From positions 1 to 30,105 of the forward strand of contig LSSN01004227.1 in the NCBI GenBank assembly GCA_001970855.1: a stretch of DNA of 30,105 nucleotides, in the 5' to 3' direction. The DNA comes from Smittium culicis (taxonomy: Eukaryota > Kickxellomycota > Harpellomycetes > Harpellales > Legeriomycetaceae). The position numbers and the translations under genes were made by a program. The notes below the pieces were generated by a model that searched no databases, had not been told where the DNA came from, and saw only the letters and a program-made list of their open reading frames with translations. This document shows, one piece after another, positions 1-11,670 of the stretch (positions are counted from its first letter, which is position 1; the number at the start of each line of letters is the position of its first letter).

Positions 1-332
1 AATTTAATTGAATAAAAGTAGCGTTTAATGTAAAATGCAAAAGGAAAGTCATTTTCTATTCACTGCAATTTTAAGCTTCGTAACTTTAAATTTCTGTAAA
101 TAAAAATGATCATTTGGTAGAAATGGTTTTGGCGAATAGGAGCAGATTATAATAGCTAGAATTTTGACTGTAATTTTTCTTTTGCTTTATTTAGAGGACA
201 AATTAATTCCTTATTTAGCAATCGTCAGCAATAAAACAAAATTTACAATGCAATATATTATTCCATCTTCTTCATTTTAATGCCTTTCAATTCCAAGTAC
301 CTCATACCTTACTAACTAGAAATTTATATACT
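1..332 (+). promoter_or_regulatory. 5' flank of ATG7
   Basis: AT-rich non-coding DNA directly upstream of the ATG7 start codon, presumed to hold its promoter and 5' UTR. A TATATA run lies just before the ATG. The start context has A at -3 and G at +4, which is favourable for eukaryotic initiation. I see no other recognisable element, and the promoter assignment rests on position only. Confidence 0.3.
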
Positions 333-3300
333 ATGGCCCCTTTAACCTTCGAACCCTTCCAAACCACAATAAGTCCTCTTTTTTGGTCTGACCTTGTCGA
401 GTATAAACTATACGAAGCAAAGCTTGATTCGTCTAGAGTTCTTGTTCGTGGTCAGTATGAATGTGGAAGATCAAGAATAATCCACAGCAAAGATAAAAAT
501 GTCCAGCCGAGAGTTATGGCTTTACAGTCGCGCTTCCAAATCGAATTTATCAAAAAAGAAGAGCGAAATTTGCTTTTCAGCAAAGATGATTTACTCAACA
601 ATGTATATTCTAAAGCTCTAAATGAAAAATTAAACTTCGTTTATGGCTACTTGTACAACACAAATACCATAGAAGAATTCAAAGCAATTGATAGAAATAA
701 ATTACTCAGACAAGTCTCTCAAGAGGTATCATCTATTTCTATTTAGTCTTAAATCTTCAAAATTTAACCTAATTTACCAAGAATATATTAATTAAATCAG
801 TATCCATTTTATTCTATTCACTCCATAAACTTTCCTTATCCATTTTAATTTTGCAGATTTTAGATAGAATCAAAGATGGATCTGTTTCAAAGTATCCGAA
901 TATTTTGTCTTCATTTATAATTACAGCTTTTTCTGATTTAAAAAATTATAAATTTACTTACTGGGTTGCATACCCTTCAATAGTCGAACAACTATTAAAA
1001 CCATCTTTACCTGGTCAATTGCCCTTAGCTTCCACTGCTGACTATTCTTTGAAATCTTCAAAGCTATTAGATTATTACAGCGAATTTGAGGTAGTTATTT
1101 TTGATATTTTTATATTTCCTTCGTTTTTATGTTAATCTGCCAATTATAATTATTTTAGGTCAATCAACTAAGTTCTTTATACCTCAAGTTTCATAAAGAA
1201 AATTTATCAAGCGAAAAGTTTTTTGTAGCTGGATACACTAAATCACCAAAAAAAAATCTAAATATGTCTGCTCCAATTTGGAGACTCGCTCCTTTATCAG
1301 AATACAAAACAATTAAACAAGAATCGTCTGAGGTTAGATATCATAAACTCAATATAATAAAAATCATAATTACTAATATAAATTTTTATTTTCTCAAATT
1401 CTTGACCCACTTTTTTTTATTTTGAATTTGTTTTTTTAGGCTATTGTGTGTTTTCTTGACCCATGTGGACAAAGTAATGTCTGTGGTTGGCCTTTAAGAA
1501 ACCTTCTTGTTTGGTTTAGAAAACATTACCCATCTCCAAATTCAAAGTTTATATGCTTTAAAGATCCATCTTCTTCCCAGATGGAGATATCCAACACTGA
1601 TACTAAAAATCTAGAACATATTTATCAATCAATTATTTATGAAATTCCAACAGATCAAGATCTACTTCAAGACTTTAAATCAATCGGCTGGGAAAGAAAT
1701 TCAACAGGAAAACTACTTCCAAAACTCGCTAATTTACAAGAATCAATGGACCCTGCAAAGTAAGTTTAAAAAATAAAAATAAAAATATGTTTGACAAAAA
1801 TTCTAGCTTCATTTTAATATACGTTATTGGTTACTTTATATTTTTTATTAACCTCTTTTCTGGAGTACTTTGAAGCTAACTGTTAATCTTTCATAAAAAA
1901 AAAAAATTAGATTGGCAGGATCTTCTTTAGATTTAAACTTACAACTAATGAAATGGAGATTAGCGCCTAGCTTAGATTTAAATAAAATATCATCAACAAA
2001 GTGCCTGTTATTTGGTGCTGGTACGCTCGGGTGTAGCGTTGCTCGCGTACTTCTAGGATGGGGAGTTCGAAATATTACTTTTGTCGATAATGGTCAGGTA
2101 TCATACTCAAATCCTCCACGCCAATCTCTCTTTAATTTTTCTGATATTGGAAAGCCAAAAGCTGTTGCAGCCGCTGAAAGTATGATGGCTATATTCCCAG
2201 GTGTCGTAAGTTGATTTATTTGTATACATTATTTTTTATTTACCTTAATACATTAGTACCAAATATTATTCACTTATGTAAAAAAAGGAGTCTACTAGTT
2301 CTACTTTTTTTTTAAAAAGTGAAAAGTCAATTTTTGGGCGATATAATTTCAAGATATTTAATCTATATATACTAGGAATCTAAAGGTTTTCAACTGACAA
2401 TACCCATGCCAGGACATTCGGTATCTCCCAGCTCTTCAGATTCAGTATTAAAAACATGCGAAATTTTACATGAACTAGTTAATAACCATGACACAATATT
2501 TTGCTTGACAGACAGTAGAGAAAGTAGATGGCTTCCTACGCTACTTGGGGCTGTGTGTAACAAACTAGTTATTTGTTCGGCACTTGGATTTGATTCGTTT
2601 GTCGTTATGAGACACGGAAGGCCTTTACAAAGTAATGTAGAGGCAATCAGTGATAAACAAGCTCAAAATATTGATAGCAGAAATGACTCTATTAAACCTA
2701 TAAATAGACTTGGGTGCTATTTCTGTAATGATGTTGTTGCTCCAATCGATGTAAGAATATTAAAATTTATGAACAGCTTTAACTCTTACCTCTTTTCTTT
2801 CAACTTTTCATATTTTCATGAAATATATATATATTTACCAAATTAATTTTTTTTTAAAAATTAATTTAACTAGTCTATGAGTAACAGATCCTTAGACCAA
2901 CAATGTACTGTTACTCGACCAGGCCTTGCGCCAATAGCAGCTTCATATGCAGTGGAGCTAATGGTTGCTTTAAGTCAGCATCCAAATGGGTAATTAAAAT
3001 ATTTCAAAAATATAAAAAATAAATATTACAAACTTTTAAACCAATTGAAAGTGTTCCTTGATTCTAACTTTTTTTTTATCAAAAAAAAATATTGTTTTTA
3101 AATATAGAGCTGATGCATATCCAGAAATTAAGGGCCAGAGAAAAGATATTGATAGTGCAGACTTTGATAGTAATTCATCATCACTTTCACATGATGGCAA
3201 CATTCCACACCAAATCAGAGGTTATTTAGGGAAATTCGAACAAAATTTGATATTTGGAAACGCTTACGACAAATGCACAGCATGCTCTAAAATAGTAAAA

Positions 3301-3629
3301 CTCAAAATTTATGCTTGCAATTATTTTCAAAAAAAACTTACAAGATTTTATTTTTTATTTAGAAATAATCCTATTATTAAACTTTTTGAAACATTAAATT
3401 ATTTTTGTTTTAGGTGATTGATGCCTATCTGAATCGTGCGAGTAACAATAATGTGATCGAGAGTAATGTAGGAGGAGAAACAGGCAGCGGAGACGGATCA
3501 AGCTACAACTATCTGGAGGAGCTGACGGGACTTGCAGAACTTCACAGAAAAACAAATTTGGCAATGGAGGAGATGGACTTGATTGACGACGATTTCGAAG
3601 CAGACGAGGATTTTGAAGAAATTGAATGA
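333..3629 (+). CDS. ATG7: Ubiquitin-like modifier-activating enzyme ATG7 (autophagy E1)
   Basis: ATG7 activates ATG8 and ATG12 with ATP and passes them as thioesters to the E2 enzymes ATG3 and ATG10 in the cytosol. I infer nine exons: 333-725, 857-1090, 1159-1332, 1440-1759, 1911-2205, 2376-2750, 2874-2989, 3108-3294 and 3414-3629. All junctions are GT-AG, and the joined frame gives 769 aa (human 703, yeast 630). The N-terminal domain opens with [13 protein letters not shown], a family hallmark. In the C-terminal adenylation domain I see the nucleotide loop GAGTLG (residues 409-414), then SYSNPPRQ and IPMPGH. Zinc cysteines are in CYFC (586/589) and CTAC (692/695). The catalytic cysteine is Cys608 in [12 protein letters not shown]. 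The tail is acidic, ending DFEEIE, as expected for the ATG8/ATG3-binding end. The stop is TGA followed at once by TAA. The gene looks intact. Family identity is very secure; exact splice sites are inferred by eye from homology. Confidence 0.96.
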
Positions 3630-5517
3630 TAAAAAGGAATTAAAACTCGACAGTTTTTTTTTTTTTTTGGTATATTTATAATCGTTTTTTCCAGATTATT
3701 GGATGTCTTTTAGTTGTTGTGTAAATCTAAGAATTCCTTTTTTATATCAAGGAAATGAGCTATTTTTCCATACCTCCCTTGCTTGGTCGTTTCTTTTACT
3801 TTTTTTTCCTAATGGAATTTTTTTAATATTTTTTATATTTTAATCCCTTTATATATATAATTTTTATAGGACTCTTTTCTAATTAATATTTTTTCATCTT
3901 TTTTTTTTCTTTTTACATCTTTTTGATTTCTAATTTTTTGATACAGTTTTTTATATAAATATCAAAATAATGATGGTACTGAAGAATCAATTTTTTGAAT
4001 TATTCATTTCACTCAAAAAATATCCATATATGAGATACTTCAACGGAAATTATTATTATTTTGATTAGTTTCTATATTCAATAAACTGAAATATTGTATT
4101 TATTTTGAGATATATGATTAAACCAAAATTAAGATGAAATAGATGTGTTAATTCATTAGAACTGATATAAATAAAAAAAAGGCAACATAAAATTGATATA
4201 ATAGTCAATGATGATTTTTTATCTTTGTTACAATTATATTTATAAAATTATTTTAAGCCCTAAAATTAGCATTAATGCACCAAAATTTATATCAAAATAC
4301 TATATACAACCACATTTATATTTATGGATGTAAGTATTGTATTCAATAAAGTTACATTCATTTTATTATTGTACTGGAATATTTTTTCAGATCTATGGGA
4401 GGATTTATTTTATTTTATTTTATTTTTTGGTTTATAGATAGTATACTTAAATAAACTTGACATTCCATTTTAAGGATAAAAAAACATTTAAGCATCGAAC
4501 AAGTACGAATTTTGATCCTGATATTTACTGTTTTACATATCATTATTTTATATTTTAATTTAATAATATTTTTATTTTTTATTTTTTATTCTATGTTTGT
4601 ATTTTTAATAGTATAAAATTCAGTCAAGTACGATTTATCATTTAAATATAAGCTTTAAATACCTCGATACTAAAAAGCATACCATTATGTATAGAATAAT
4701 GGTTTCTTGTTTAGGGGTAAAAGCGAGGAATTGCTACTTAGAAATCAGGTACTGCAATATTGGCACTCGTTTTTCTACTTTGATTTAACTTGTTGGAATA
4801 GATATGTTGGCAACAAGGCAGCTGACTGATATGTTTATAAGCATGCGCTACAATTACTATTGGATATTTAGCTCAAATTAGCTAATGACCACTCTTAAAT
4901 AATATTGTTTTCGAACAAGAATGAGAAGCCTAAAATGAGTTAAAGATACTATAAGCAAACCGTTTAAATTTTTGATATGAGTTATCATAAAAATGCGAAA
5001 TACATTACAAACTAGAAATAAATAAAGCGGCTTTAAAACGAGATATAATTAACGTTACTTATAATGATATATATTTGGTGTTGCTTTTTAAAGTAACCTT
5101 TATTATTTGTACGGAAAATCCAAAAGTTTTTGCAAGTAAGCATTTTTTACGTAATGTTTCACTTTTTTTTTAAAGTTGCAATTATTGAAAATATGTTTTC
5201 GATTATTTCCAATAGCTATGTAAGGATTTGGATTTTTAAGTTTTATTCATTAGTTTACTTTAGTCAATTTTTCATATTTATTGCTAAAACTTTACACTCT
5301 AGCCACCATTTATATTTCTATAAGTTTGCTTCCACCCTTTCATACAAAAAGCAATTTTTTATAGCTATCTTTTGTTTTTTATTTTCCTTTTTCCTCTTAT
5401 TATTTTTAAAAATAGATTACTCCGACTTTTACTGAATCCCTCAGCAAATAAATACTATCTCTTTACATTTCTAGTTTATTTATCGACGGACACATCAATT
5501 TTAGATTTAATTACTCG
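3630..5517. other. Intergenic region, ATG7 to RING gene
   Basis: About 1.9 kb of AT-rich DNA with long T runs and a short (TTTTA)n tract near 4404-4430. It should contain the ATG7 3' end and the promoter of the FYVE/SAP/RING gene. The only sizeable open frame (5130-5435, +) is a run of Phe, Ile and Leu codons typical of AT-rich spacer, and I do not regard it as a gene. I see no RNA gene. Confidence 0.5.
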
Positions 5518-8039
5518 ATGCATAACTACTCGTTGCAGCCCGTAAGGCTAAAATCTAATCCAAATGCTGCCGAAAAGCTATACATCGAGCAGTTTTTAGA
5601 AAAATTATCTGGACCAAGTAAAGACAATACTGGAATCATCTATACGGTTCCACAATTGCAAGATAAATCAGATGCTGTTGCATGTAGCATATGTGGCTCA
5701 TCTTTTACTCTATTCTTAAGAAAGGTTACTATCTACCCCATTTTACCTGATTTATTATTCTCAAGCTTTTTACTAAAATCCCGCTGTTTACTGACTTATC
5801 ATTAAAAATTTTATATATACCAAAAAATAATAATAAATAGCAAAACTGCATGAATTGCGGGCTCATTTACTGTAAACCTTGTTCAAGTGCCAAATGTTGT
5901 ATACCAAAATTCGGTTATAAAACTCCTGTAAACACATGTAATTACTGCAGCAAAAACCTCTCATTTTCCAATTTAAGCAGAGAAGAGCTTATGAATACTG
6001 GAATTCGCGATCTAACAAGGTACTTAAAAGCATACGGCCTATTTTCGCAGTCTCAGCACATCGAAAAAAAAGATTTAGTTGAAACTGTATTTATAAACCG
6101 TTTTGTCCCAAATGTTAATGAGATGTACTACCGTTCAAGCGGTGTCCCAAAACCTGATTTTGCACAAATTTCTACCTCTAATAAAGAATCTAAAAAGAAC
6201 CCGCCCTACTCTCATAGCAACGTCAGCGGTAACGGGAAATCAAAGCCAAATTCTATTCAAACCCCTCGCAGTGGAAGTAGTTGGCTTGAGAATGGCCTAA
6301 GTTTTTTGGACGAGCAGATAGATGGTCTGTTCACGGGTCCAGGAAAGCGGCAAGATCAGCAGAATAACGACCAAAATCAAAATCAATCCGAACATTATAC
6401 ACCTTTTAAATACAAAAATTCTAGCAAAAAAAATTTTAGCCAAAATAATTGGGGATATGACACCAATAATAAGTGTTCATCTTCAACTAATAGCGGCTAT
6501 ACTCCATTTAAAAACACGCACACAAATACAAGTCAACCAAAACACAAACAAGCAAATTTTTCAAATTTCGAAAGCACAAGCTCATCTAGCAGCAACAATC
6601 CGATTTTTCCACATACACCAAAAGGCAAAAATTATAACCCTTATAATATTGGTGAAAAAAGCAAAATGTATAACAGCAGTACTAGTAACCATGAAAACTC
6701 CTCTACCAATGAGAATCTTAAAGATATTGGCAATCAACGTAACAAAACTTATAACAATCCTCCATCTGATAGAGGTAAACACCCTTCCACCTTCAAAAGT
6801 GGTGAACCTAGCTCACTGAACTCGAACAGCTCTAATAGTTCAAATGCCAAATCAAAACCACAAGAAGTGAGATACCATAATGCTACAAATAATCATAAAA
6901 ACCTAAACAAAAATCCCTTGAATTCAGATACCCTTGGTGATAATCTTTCTTCTACTTATAGTAGCTCAAGAGGTGCATTTACTTCTAACGCCTCCCCTCA
7001 ATCCAGTTATGCAAATCGTTCAAAAAATGATAACATTAGAAATAATTCTAGCTTGAATGCAGAGACGAGTAGTGTTAATGTAAATGATTTAAGAAGCCCG
7101 CGAGCTGAAACTAGCAGTGCCAGCAGCAACCCAAGCAATATATCAAACAGTGATAATTCAATCAATAACAAAAACAAAACCCATAATAACATCTACTCTA
7201 ACAATTATAACAATACCAGCATTAATAATAGTAATATCAATACAGAAAATAGCGATAGATATAATAATAACTTACCTTTTGACAATAAGCCTAGACCTTC
7301 GGCCACTGCTGATTCGAATATAGATTCTACAAGCAGCAGAAGAAAGCAAAACGAAGCTTCAAATTCAAATACCAGCAGTCGTAATTTACCTACTGGTCCA
7401 ATTACATTAGAGTACGTAGTGAACAATAATTATGATGTGAATGCGCTAAGCATAAAGGAACTTAAAAAGATCCTACAGAAAAGCCACGTTGATTATACAA
7501 ACGTGCTTGAAAAAAGCGAGCTGGTTAGTAGAGTTAAAATTCTAGTTGAAAATACCAAAACTGAAATGTCTATTAGGCAAACTCTGTTCAACCTTGAAAA
7601 CGACGACTATAATCAACAAGGCTCTAGCGGGAACAGTCTAGCTAACAGTTCATCATACGTAGTTGATAACCCAATTAACACAAAGGTTAAAAACAGCACC
7701 AGCGCTATCAGTGTGAGTAGTAGTAGCAGTAGTGGTATCATAATCGATAATGCAGAGTCAGCGAATATCAGCGGTTTAGAATCGGCAGAATCGAGTTCAG
7801 TTTATACTCAAAATAACCAGCGTAAACCGCTCGAGACGAACAGCTCATCCATAAACGAGAACATAGACTCGGAATTGTGTAAATTGTGCTTTGATAATGT
7901 AATAAACTGTGTCCTTGTTAGTTGCGGCCACTTGTGCTCATGTATCGATTGTGCTGAAATCCTGCTCGCTTCGAAGAATCCCGAATGTCCGTACTGTCGA
8001 CAAAGAATTGAAAAAATTATGCATATTTTCAAAGTATAG
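5518..8039 (+). CDS. RNF34/RFFL (CARP)-like E3 ubiquitin ligase with FYVE-like, SAP and RING domains
   Basis: Two exons, 5518-5724 and 5841-8039, join in phase 0 to give 801 aa. The intron falls inside the first zinc finger. Cys56/59, 72/75, 80/83 and 102/105 form a FYVE-like finger in four CxxC pairs. It lacks the R+HHC phosphoinositide motif (it reads RKQNC), as do the animal CARPs. A SAP-like helix pair follows (about 118-155), then roughly 430 residues rich in Asn and Ser, then a second SAP-like segment (about 603-639). The C-terminal RING has Cys749/752/764, His766 and Cys770/773/785/788, and ends HIFKV, close to RNF34. The RING predicts E2 binding and ubiquitin transfer. Substrates are unknown, and animal CARP targets should not be assumed here. 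The ATG has a weak context (T at -3), and the frame stays open upstream to 5452, so a further 5' exon joined near 5475 is possible. Confidence 0.88.
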
Positions 8040-8838
8040 ACTTTTTTTTTTCCTTGAATTTTTTGAATTGTAAAAAAAACAAAAAAAAAAAGCGAAATTT
8101 TTAATTTTCGATAGACATTATAAAATTAAAAAGGGCAATCAAAAGTATCGCTGGTATTTTACTAGCTGTCGCAAATTAATATCTGTTACTGAGATAAACA
8201 TACGTGAATCTAATAAAAAATGCTTATTTATTTTTAATGGTCTATTATGAATCAACCTTACACGTTTAATTTTAATTTTTATTTATTTTTTGCTGTTGTT
8301 TTAAAAGATATTCCAAAAAATTTAAATGAAAAAAAATAAATTAGGGAATTTCTTTGTATTTCTACTCTTTTCTTTTTTTGTAAAACACTTTGAATTTCTA
8401 AATGAGTTTTTAACCAATTCATATAGGTGAAATAAATTAATTGATTATTAGATGAAAAGGAATATATTTACACATACATACTTTCAAACGAAAATATATA
8501 TATATTTTTTTTATTTCTATAGAAATGAACCAAATTAATAACAGTTATTAATCAAATAACTATGGTTAAATAACAGAACATGGAAAGCTGGAATTATTAC
8601 CAATAAACATAAGTAATAAATAGTTTAGACTAAATTATCTTGAGCTTTTTTAAGAAAATTTGCAGAATCGATAATGTTGGATCATATGAAATATAATAAA
8701 ATAATTCTTAATACCTAAAAGTTATTAACTAGTGTAGACGATTACATTAATTTTAAAGAAACATACTTTTTAGGAATACCAGACATTTTGAATTGCTATT
8801 TATTATAATTATTAAATTGTGATGGGGTATGGTTTTAA
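8040..8838. other. Convergent intergenic region between RING gene and ARP3
   Basis: About 800 bp between two converging 3' ends. The sequence is very AT-rich, with T runs immediately after the RING gene stop, several AATAAA-like signals on both strands, and a short TA repeat near 8497. It presumably carries both polyadenylation sites. I see no coding or RNA gene. Confidence 0.5.
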
Positions 8839-10505
8839 TTAAGCAAGGGAACTAAAAACGCGATTATGGCGACAAATACTGGGACCATACTCTTCGTATT
8901 CAGCTTTAGTGTGGCTGTACTGGTAGAATTGGTCAGTTGTAGCTAACAAACTTCCGCCAAACCAGACGGCGTGGCGTTGTTTTTTGTGAGAAATGACGTT
9001 GACATCAATTGGGGTACCTTTAAGGCTGGTGTTATTGACAGGATCGCTTTCGGTTAATCTACCATCAACAAGGCGTTTTATGTCACGCTGTAGTCTGCGA
9101 CCAAAGTCTTTAAACATTGTCGAGCCACCAGACAGAACAATATTTCTGTATAGTCCACGCCTGGTATCGATTGGACTAGATTGAATGGCGTGGTCAACTA
9201 AATTGGGGAGTGGGGTCAAGAAATCAGAGCTTACAAGCTCAGGGTTGAAGAAAACTTCAGGGGCTAAAAAGCGTTCATAACCAACAGAGACGTCATAAGA
9301 AGTGTTATTGACGCTATCAATTGCTCTGTGGGTTAGGATGCAGCTGTCAGGATCATTATCGTATTTAATAAATTCAGATGCCATATCTTGTGAAGTGTAA
9401 GAGTACTTTTCTTTAATCTGTTTAGCAATTTCGAGAGAGTCGTGAGGAGGAATGGCAGTCTCAAAATGTTCTCGTTGAAGTTGCTGAACGAAAGCTGTAA
9501 TATCGCGGCCAGCAATAGGAACACTTTTAATACTTGAACCGAGTACATAACCTTCAGCCTATATTAGGAAAAAAGCTAAAAGTTAGTAAAATCAAAATTA
9601 AATATAAAACAATATTTTAAACAGCGAAAAGCTTACAACAGGAATAACGTGAGTAACACCATCTCCTGAATCAATGACAGTTCCAGTTAAAGTATGGTTT
9701 GCCTTTTTGGCGGTCCAACTGGCAGCAAGAGCTAGTACGGCTTGTACTGCAATATACATACCTTGAATGTTAAAAGATTCAAAGAAGATTTCAGCCATTT
9801 GCTCTCTGTTTTCAGGTGCGTTTAGGGGAGGTTCAGTCTAAAAGAAAGCGAGAAATAAATGGTTGGTAACAGTGGTAATAAATTGTGGATGAAATATTCC
9901 AAGAAGAGGGAATAATTGGTAAAAATTAAGATTAATAAATTAAAAGTAAAATCGAGTTACTAGCAAAAAGTAGTGGTCTTCGGGTTCGCATTTTAAGTAT
10001 TTGAAAATACTTTGTTCCCAGTAGCGTTCCATGTGGTCCCAATTATCGATTTGACCATGACGGATGGGGTAGTTCAAGGTATAAGTTTTATTGTTGGCAA
10101 TTGCTTCGTCGCCTATATAAAAATCTAAATCATCGATTCCTCTTTTAGAAGCAATACCGTAGCGGGCAGTCATTTTACTATTTTTGTTTGGGAGGCCAAT
10201 TACAGTTGGGATGGTGAACTGGGGGTCGGTGTTTCCAGCGAACCCCATTTTAGTATACCTATAAAAACAGATAGTATTAAAAATAAATATTTGAAGGATA
10301 ATTTATTATAAGCTGGAAGAGCAAGTTGTTTTATAGCTTTTAAGTATTAAAAGTTGATTGAAATAGGCATAGTTAAACTAATGGTGAGTAGTTAATCGAC
10401 ATAATAGTTTTATTTAAAATTTGCTAAATTAAAAAGATGAATGAAGGGCGATGAGTCGACATACCCAGTTCCATTATCGATTACAACGGGTGCTAATGAA
10501 GACAT
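8839..10505 (-). CDS. ARP3: Actin-related protein 3 (Arp2/3 complex subunit)
   Basis: ARP3 with ARP2 forms the pseudo-dimer that nucleates branched actin filaments, for example at endocytic patches. Four minus-strand exons in order of transcription are 10505-10465, 10258-9961, 9837-9637 and 9558-8839. All introns are GT-AG (206, 123 and 78 bp). The product is 419 aa (human 418). The tiny first exon, absent from a simple ORF scan, supplies residues 1-13 and most of Gly14. With exon 2 it rebuilds the first phosphate loop [14 protein letters not shown] (10-23). Other ARP3 hallmarks are [19 protein letters not shown], the second nucleotide loop [30 protein letters not shown] and the end GPSICRHN. 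The start ATG has A at -3. No lesion is visible. Actin-fold and ARP3 subfamily assignment are secure; splice sites are placed by homology. Confidence 0.97.
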
Positions 10506-11344
10506 GATAAGTTTTCAGACTTAGAAATAAAAGTAAAAATATAAGAATAGAGTTTTTGTGATATCGGATAAAGTCGAGATAAAAAGCACTAGAAGATGTG
10601 AAGAATGAGGATAGCTAGATACTACAAATTGAGCAGAAAAAGACCAGAGCTGAAACACATATATGGAGAAAAACTCAACACTTGGCGGATAAATCTAAAC
10701 TACTATCTGCTTTTCTTACAGCAAATATATTACTCTTTCTCGAAGCCTAAATATTATGTGTTGTTTTCTTGCAGCTAAATATTGCAACTGCCATTTATAT
10801 CAATAGATTATTTTATTTCCTCAATAATAGCCCACCTACTCAACCCACCAGCCACTCACCTTCCTGTATTCCTCATACTCACCAATTGCTCCTGCCAATA
10901 ATGTTCTATTGTAATTATTCCTCTACACCCATTCGCCACTTATAATAATACCTATCGATAATTCGCCAAAAGAAGTCTTAATATTATTAACCAAATAAAA
11001 TTCTACAAATAATAAATAATCGCTAGATACTGGCAATATAATTAAATTATTTATCGCCAACAGAATTTCTTGATTAACATTTCGCCTTTTAGCCCATAAA
11101 AAAGTTAAAGCCAAACAATTGCCTACGCAGAAAATATTAAAACTCATAAGATACTTTATGCTAGCAATTTTATTCAAAAATATAAGTAAAGTTTAGTCGT
11201 TTGCTATAGTTATAAGATTAATCAATATTATATTGAAATGAGTGAAATTTTAATTTAATCCAGAGCTAGCACTGTGCCAGTCACAATTGGCTAAGTATTT
11301 CGGTATAGCCTTAAATCATTATCAAAAACTCAAGTTTTTGTTAA
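10506..11344. other. ARP3 upstream region
   Basis: About 840 bp between the ARP3 start and the outer end of the DIRS-like element. It presumably contains the ARP3 promoter and 5' UTR, read on the minus strand. The open frame at 10923-11177 (-) has no recognisable domain and looks like chance. The transposon sits close enough that it could affect ARP3 expression, but the sequence does not show that it does. Confidence 0.4.
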
Positions 11345-11380
11345 AATTAATCGAGCTCTTTAGAGCTAAGATTAATTTAT
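11345..11380. repeat. Palindromic tip at left end of DIRS-like element
   Basis: An imperfect palindrome with TTAATC...GATTAA outer arms and AGCTCT...AGAGCT inner arms. A diverged copy recurs at about 11602-11635 in the internal complementary region. This indicates that the block belongs to the element and forms part of its terminus rather than host flank. Confidence 0.55.
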
Positions 11381-11387
11381 GTTATAC

Positions 11388-11550
11388 GATTGAGGAGGTA
11401 CAATAAGTGTTACCATCTTATATAAAACTAAACCGAAAATTAAAAACTAATAAAAATAGTTCGAATAGAATGAACTTTTAAAAAAAAATTTTATGGTATA
11501 TAAAGTTAAGTACATGCTAGTGTTATTATTACAATCTTTTATCAAAGGTA
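11388..11550 (+). repeat. Inverted terminal repeat, 3' end of DIRS-like element
   Basis: Aligned by eye with the reverse complement of 15381-15556. Shared blocks include AAACTAAACCGAAAATTA, AAGTGTTAC.ATCTTAT, a poly-A/T block before ATG.TATA, GTACA, and AAAGGTA at the inner edge. The two arms have diverged by substitutions and short indels, consistent with an old insertion. Confidence 0.85.
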
Positions 11551-11574
11551 AAATGGAAGCGGTGGTCGGGACTT

Positions 11575-11670
11575 AATATATCTCATCTCCTCGTATAATA
11601 TTAATTAATCAAGCTCTTTAAATCGAAGATTAATTCTTACATTATACTTCAGAGAAGAAAAATATTAAGC
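11575..11670. repeat. Internal complementary region of DIRS-like element
   Basis: The left part (about 11581-11600) reads as the reverse complement of the left terminus near 11388-11400. The middle repeats the palindromic tip. The right part (ACTTCAGAGAAG, about 11647-11658) matches the reverse complement of the right terminus (ACTTCAGAGAGG). The block therefore mirrors the head-to-tail junction of the two termini. This is the arrangement used in the DIRS-1 model to template circular DNA. The recombinase reading frame runs into this block, as in known DIRS elements. Confidence 0.7.

Noticed and set aside
5130..5435. Plus-strand frame of 101 codons upstream of the RING gene
   Set aside because: It is almost all Phe, Ile, Leu, Ser and Tyr, as expected from AT-rich spacer, and does not splice into the RING gene in an obvious way.
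5683..5832. PI3P-binding FYVE domain in the RING protein
   Set aside because: Cysteine spacing is FYVE-like, but the basic R+HHC motif needed for PI3P binding is missing.
6103..7426. Alternative frames inside the RING gene
   Set aside because: They are overprints of the Asn/Ser-rich linker codons (AAT, AGC, AAC), with no domain or start support.
10923..11177. Minus-strand 84-codon frame upstream of ARP3
   Set aside because: It has no domain or splice partner and lies in the expected ARP3 promoter region.
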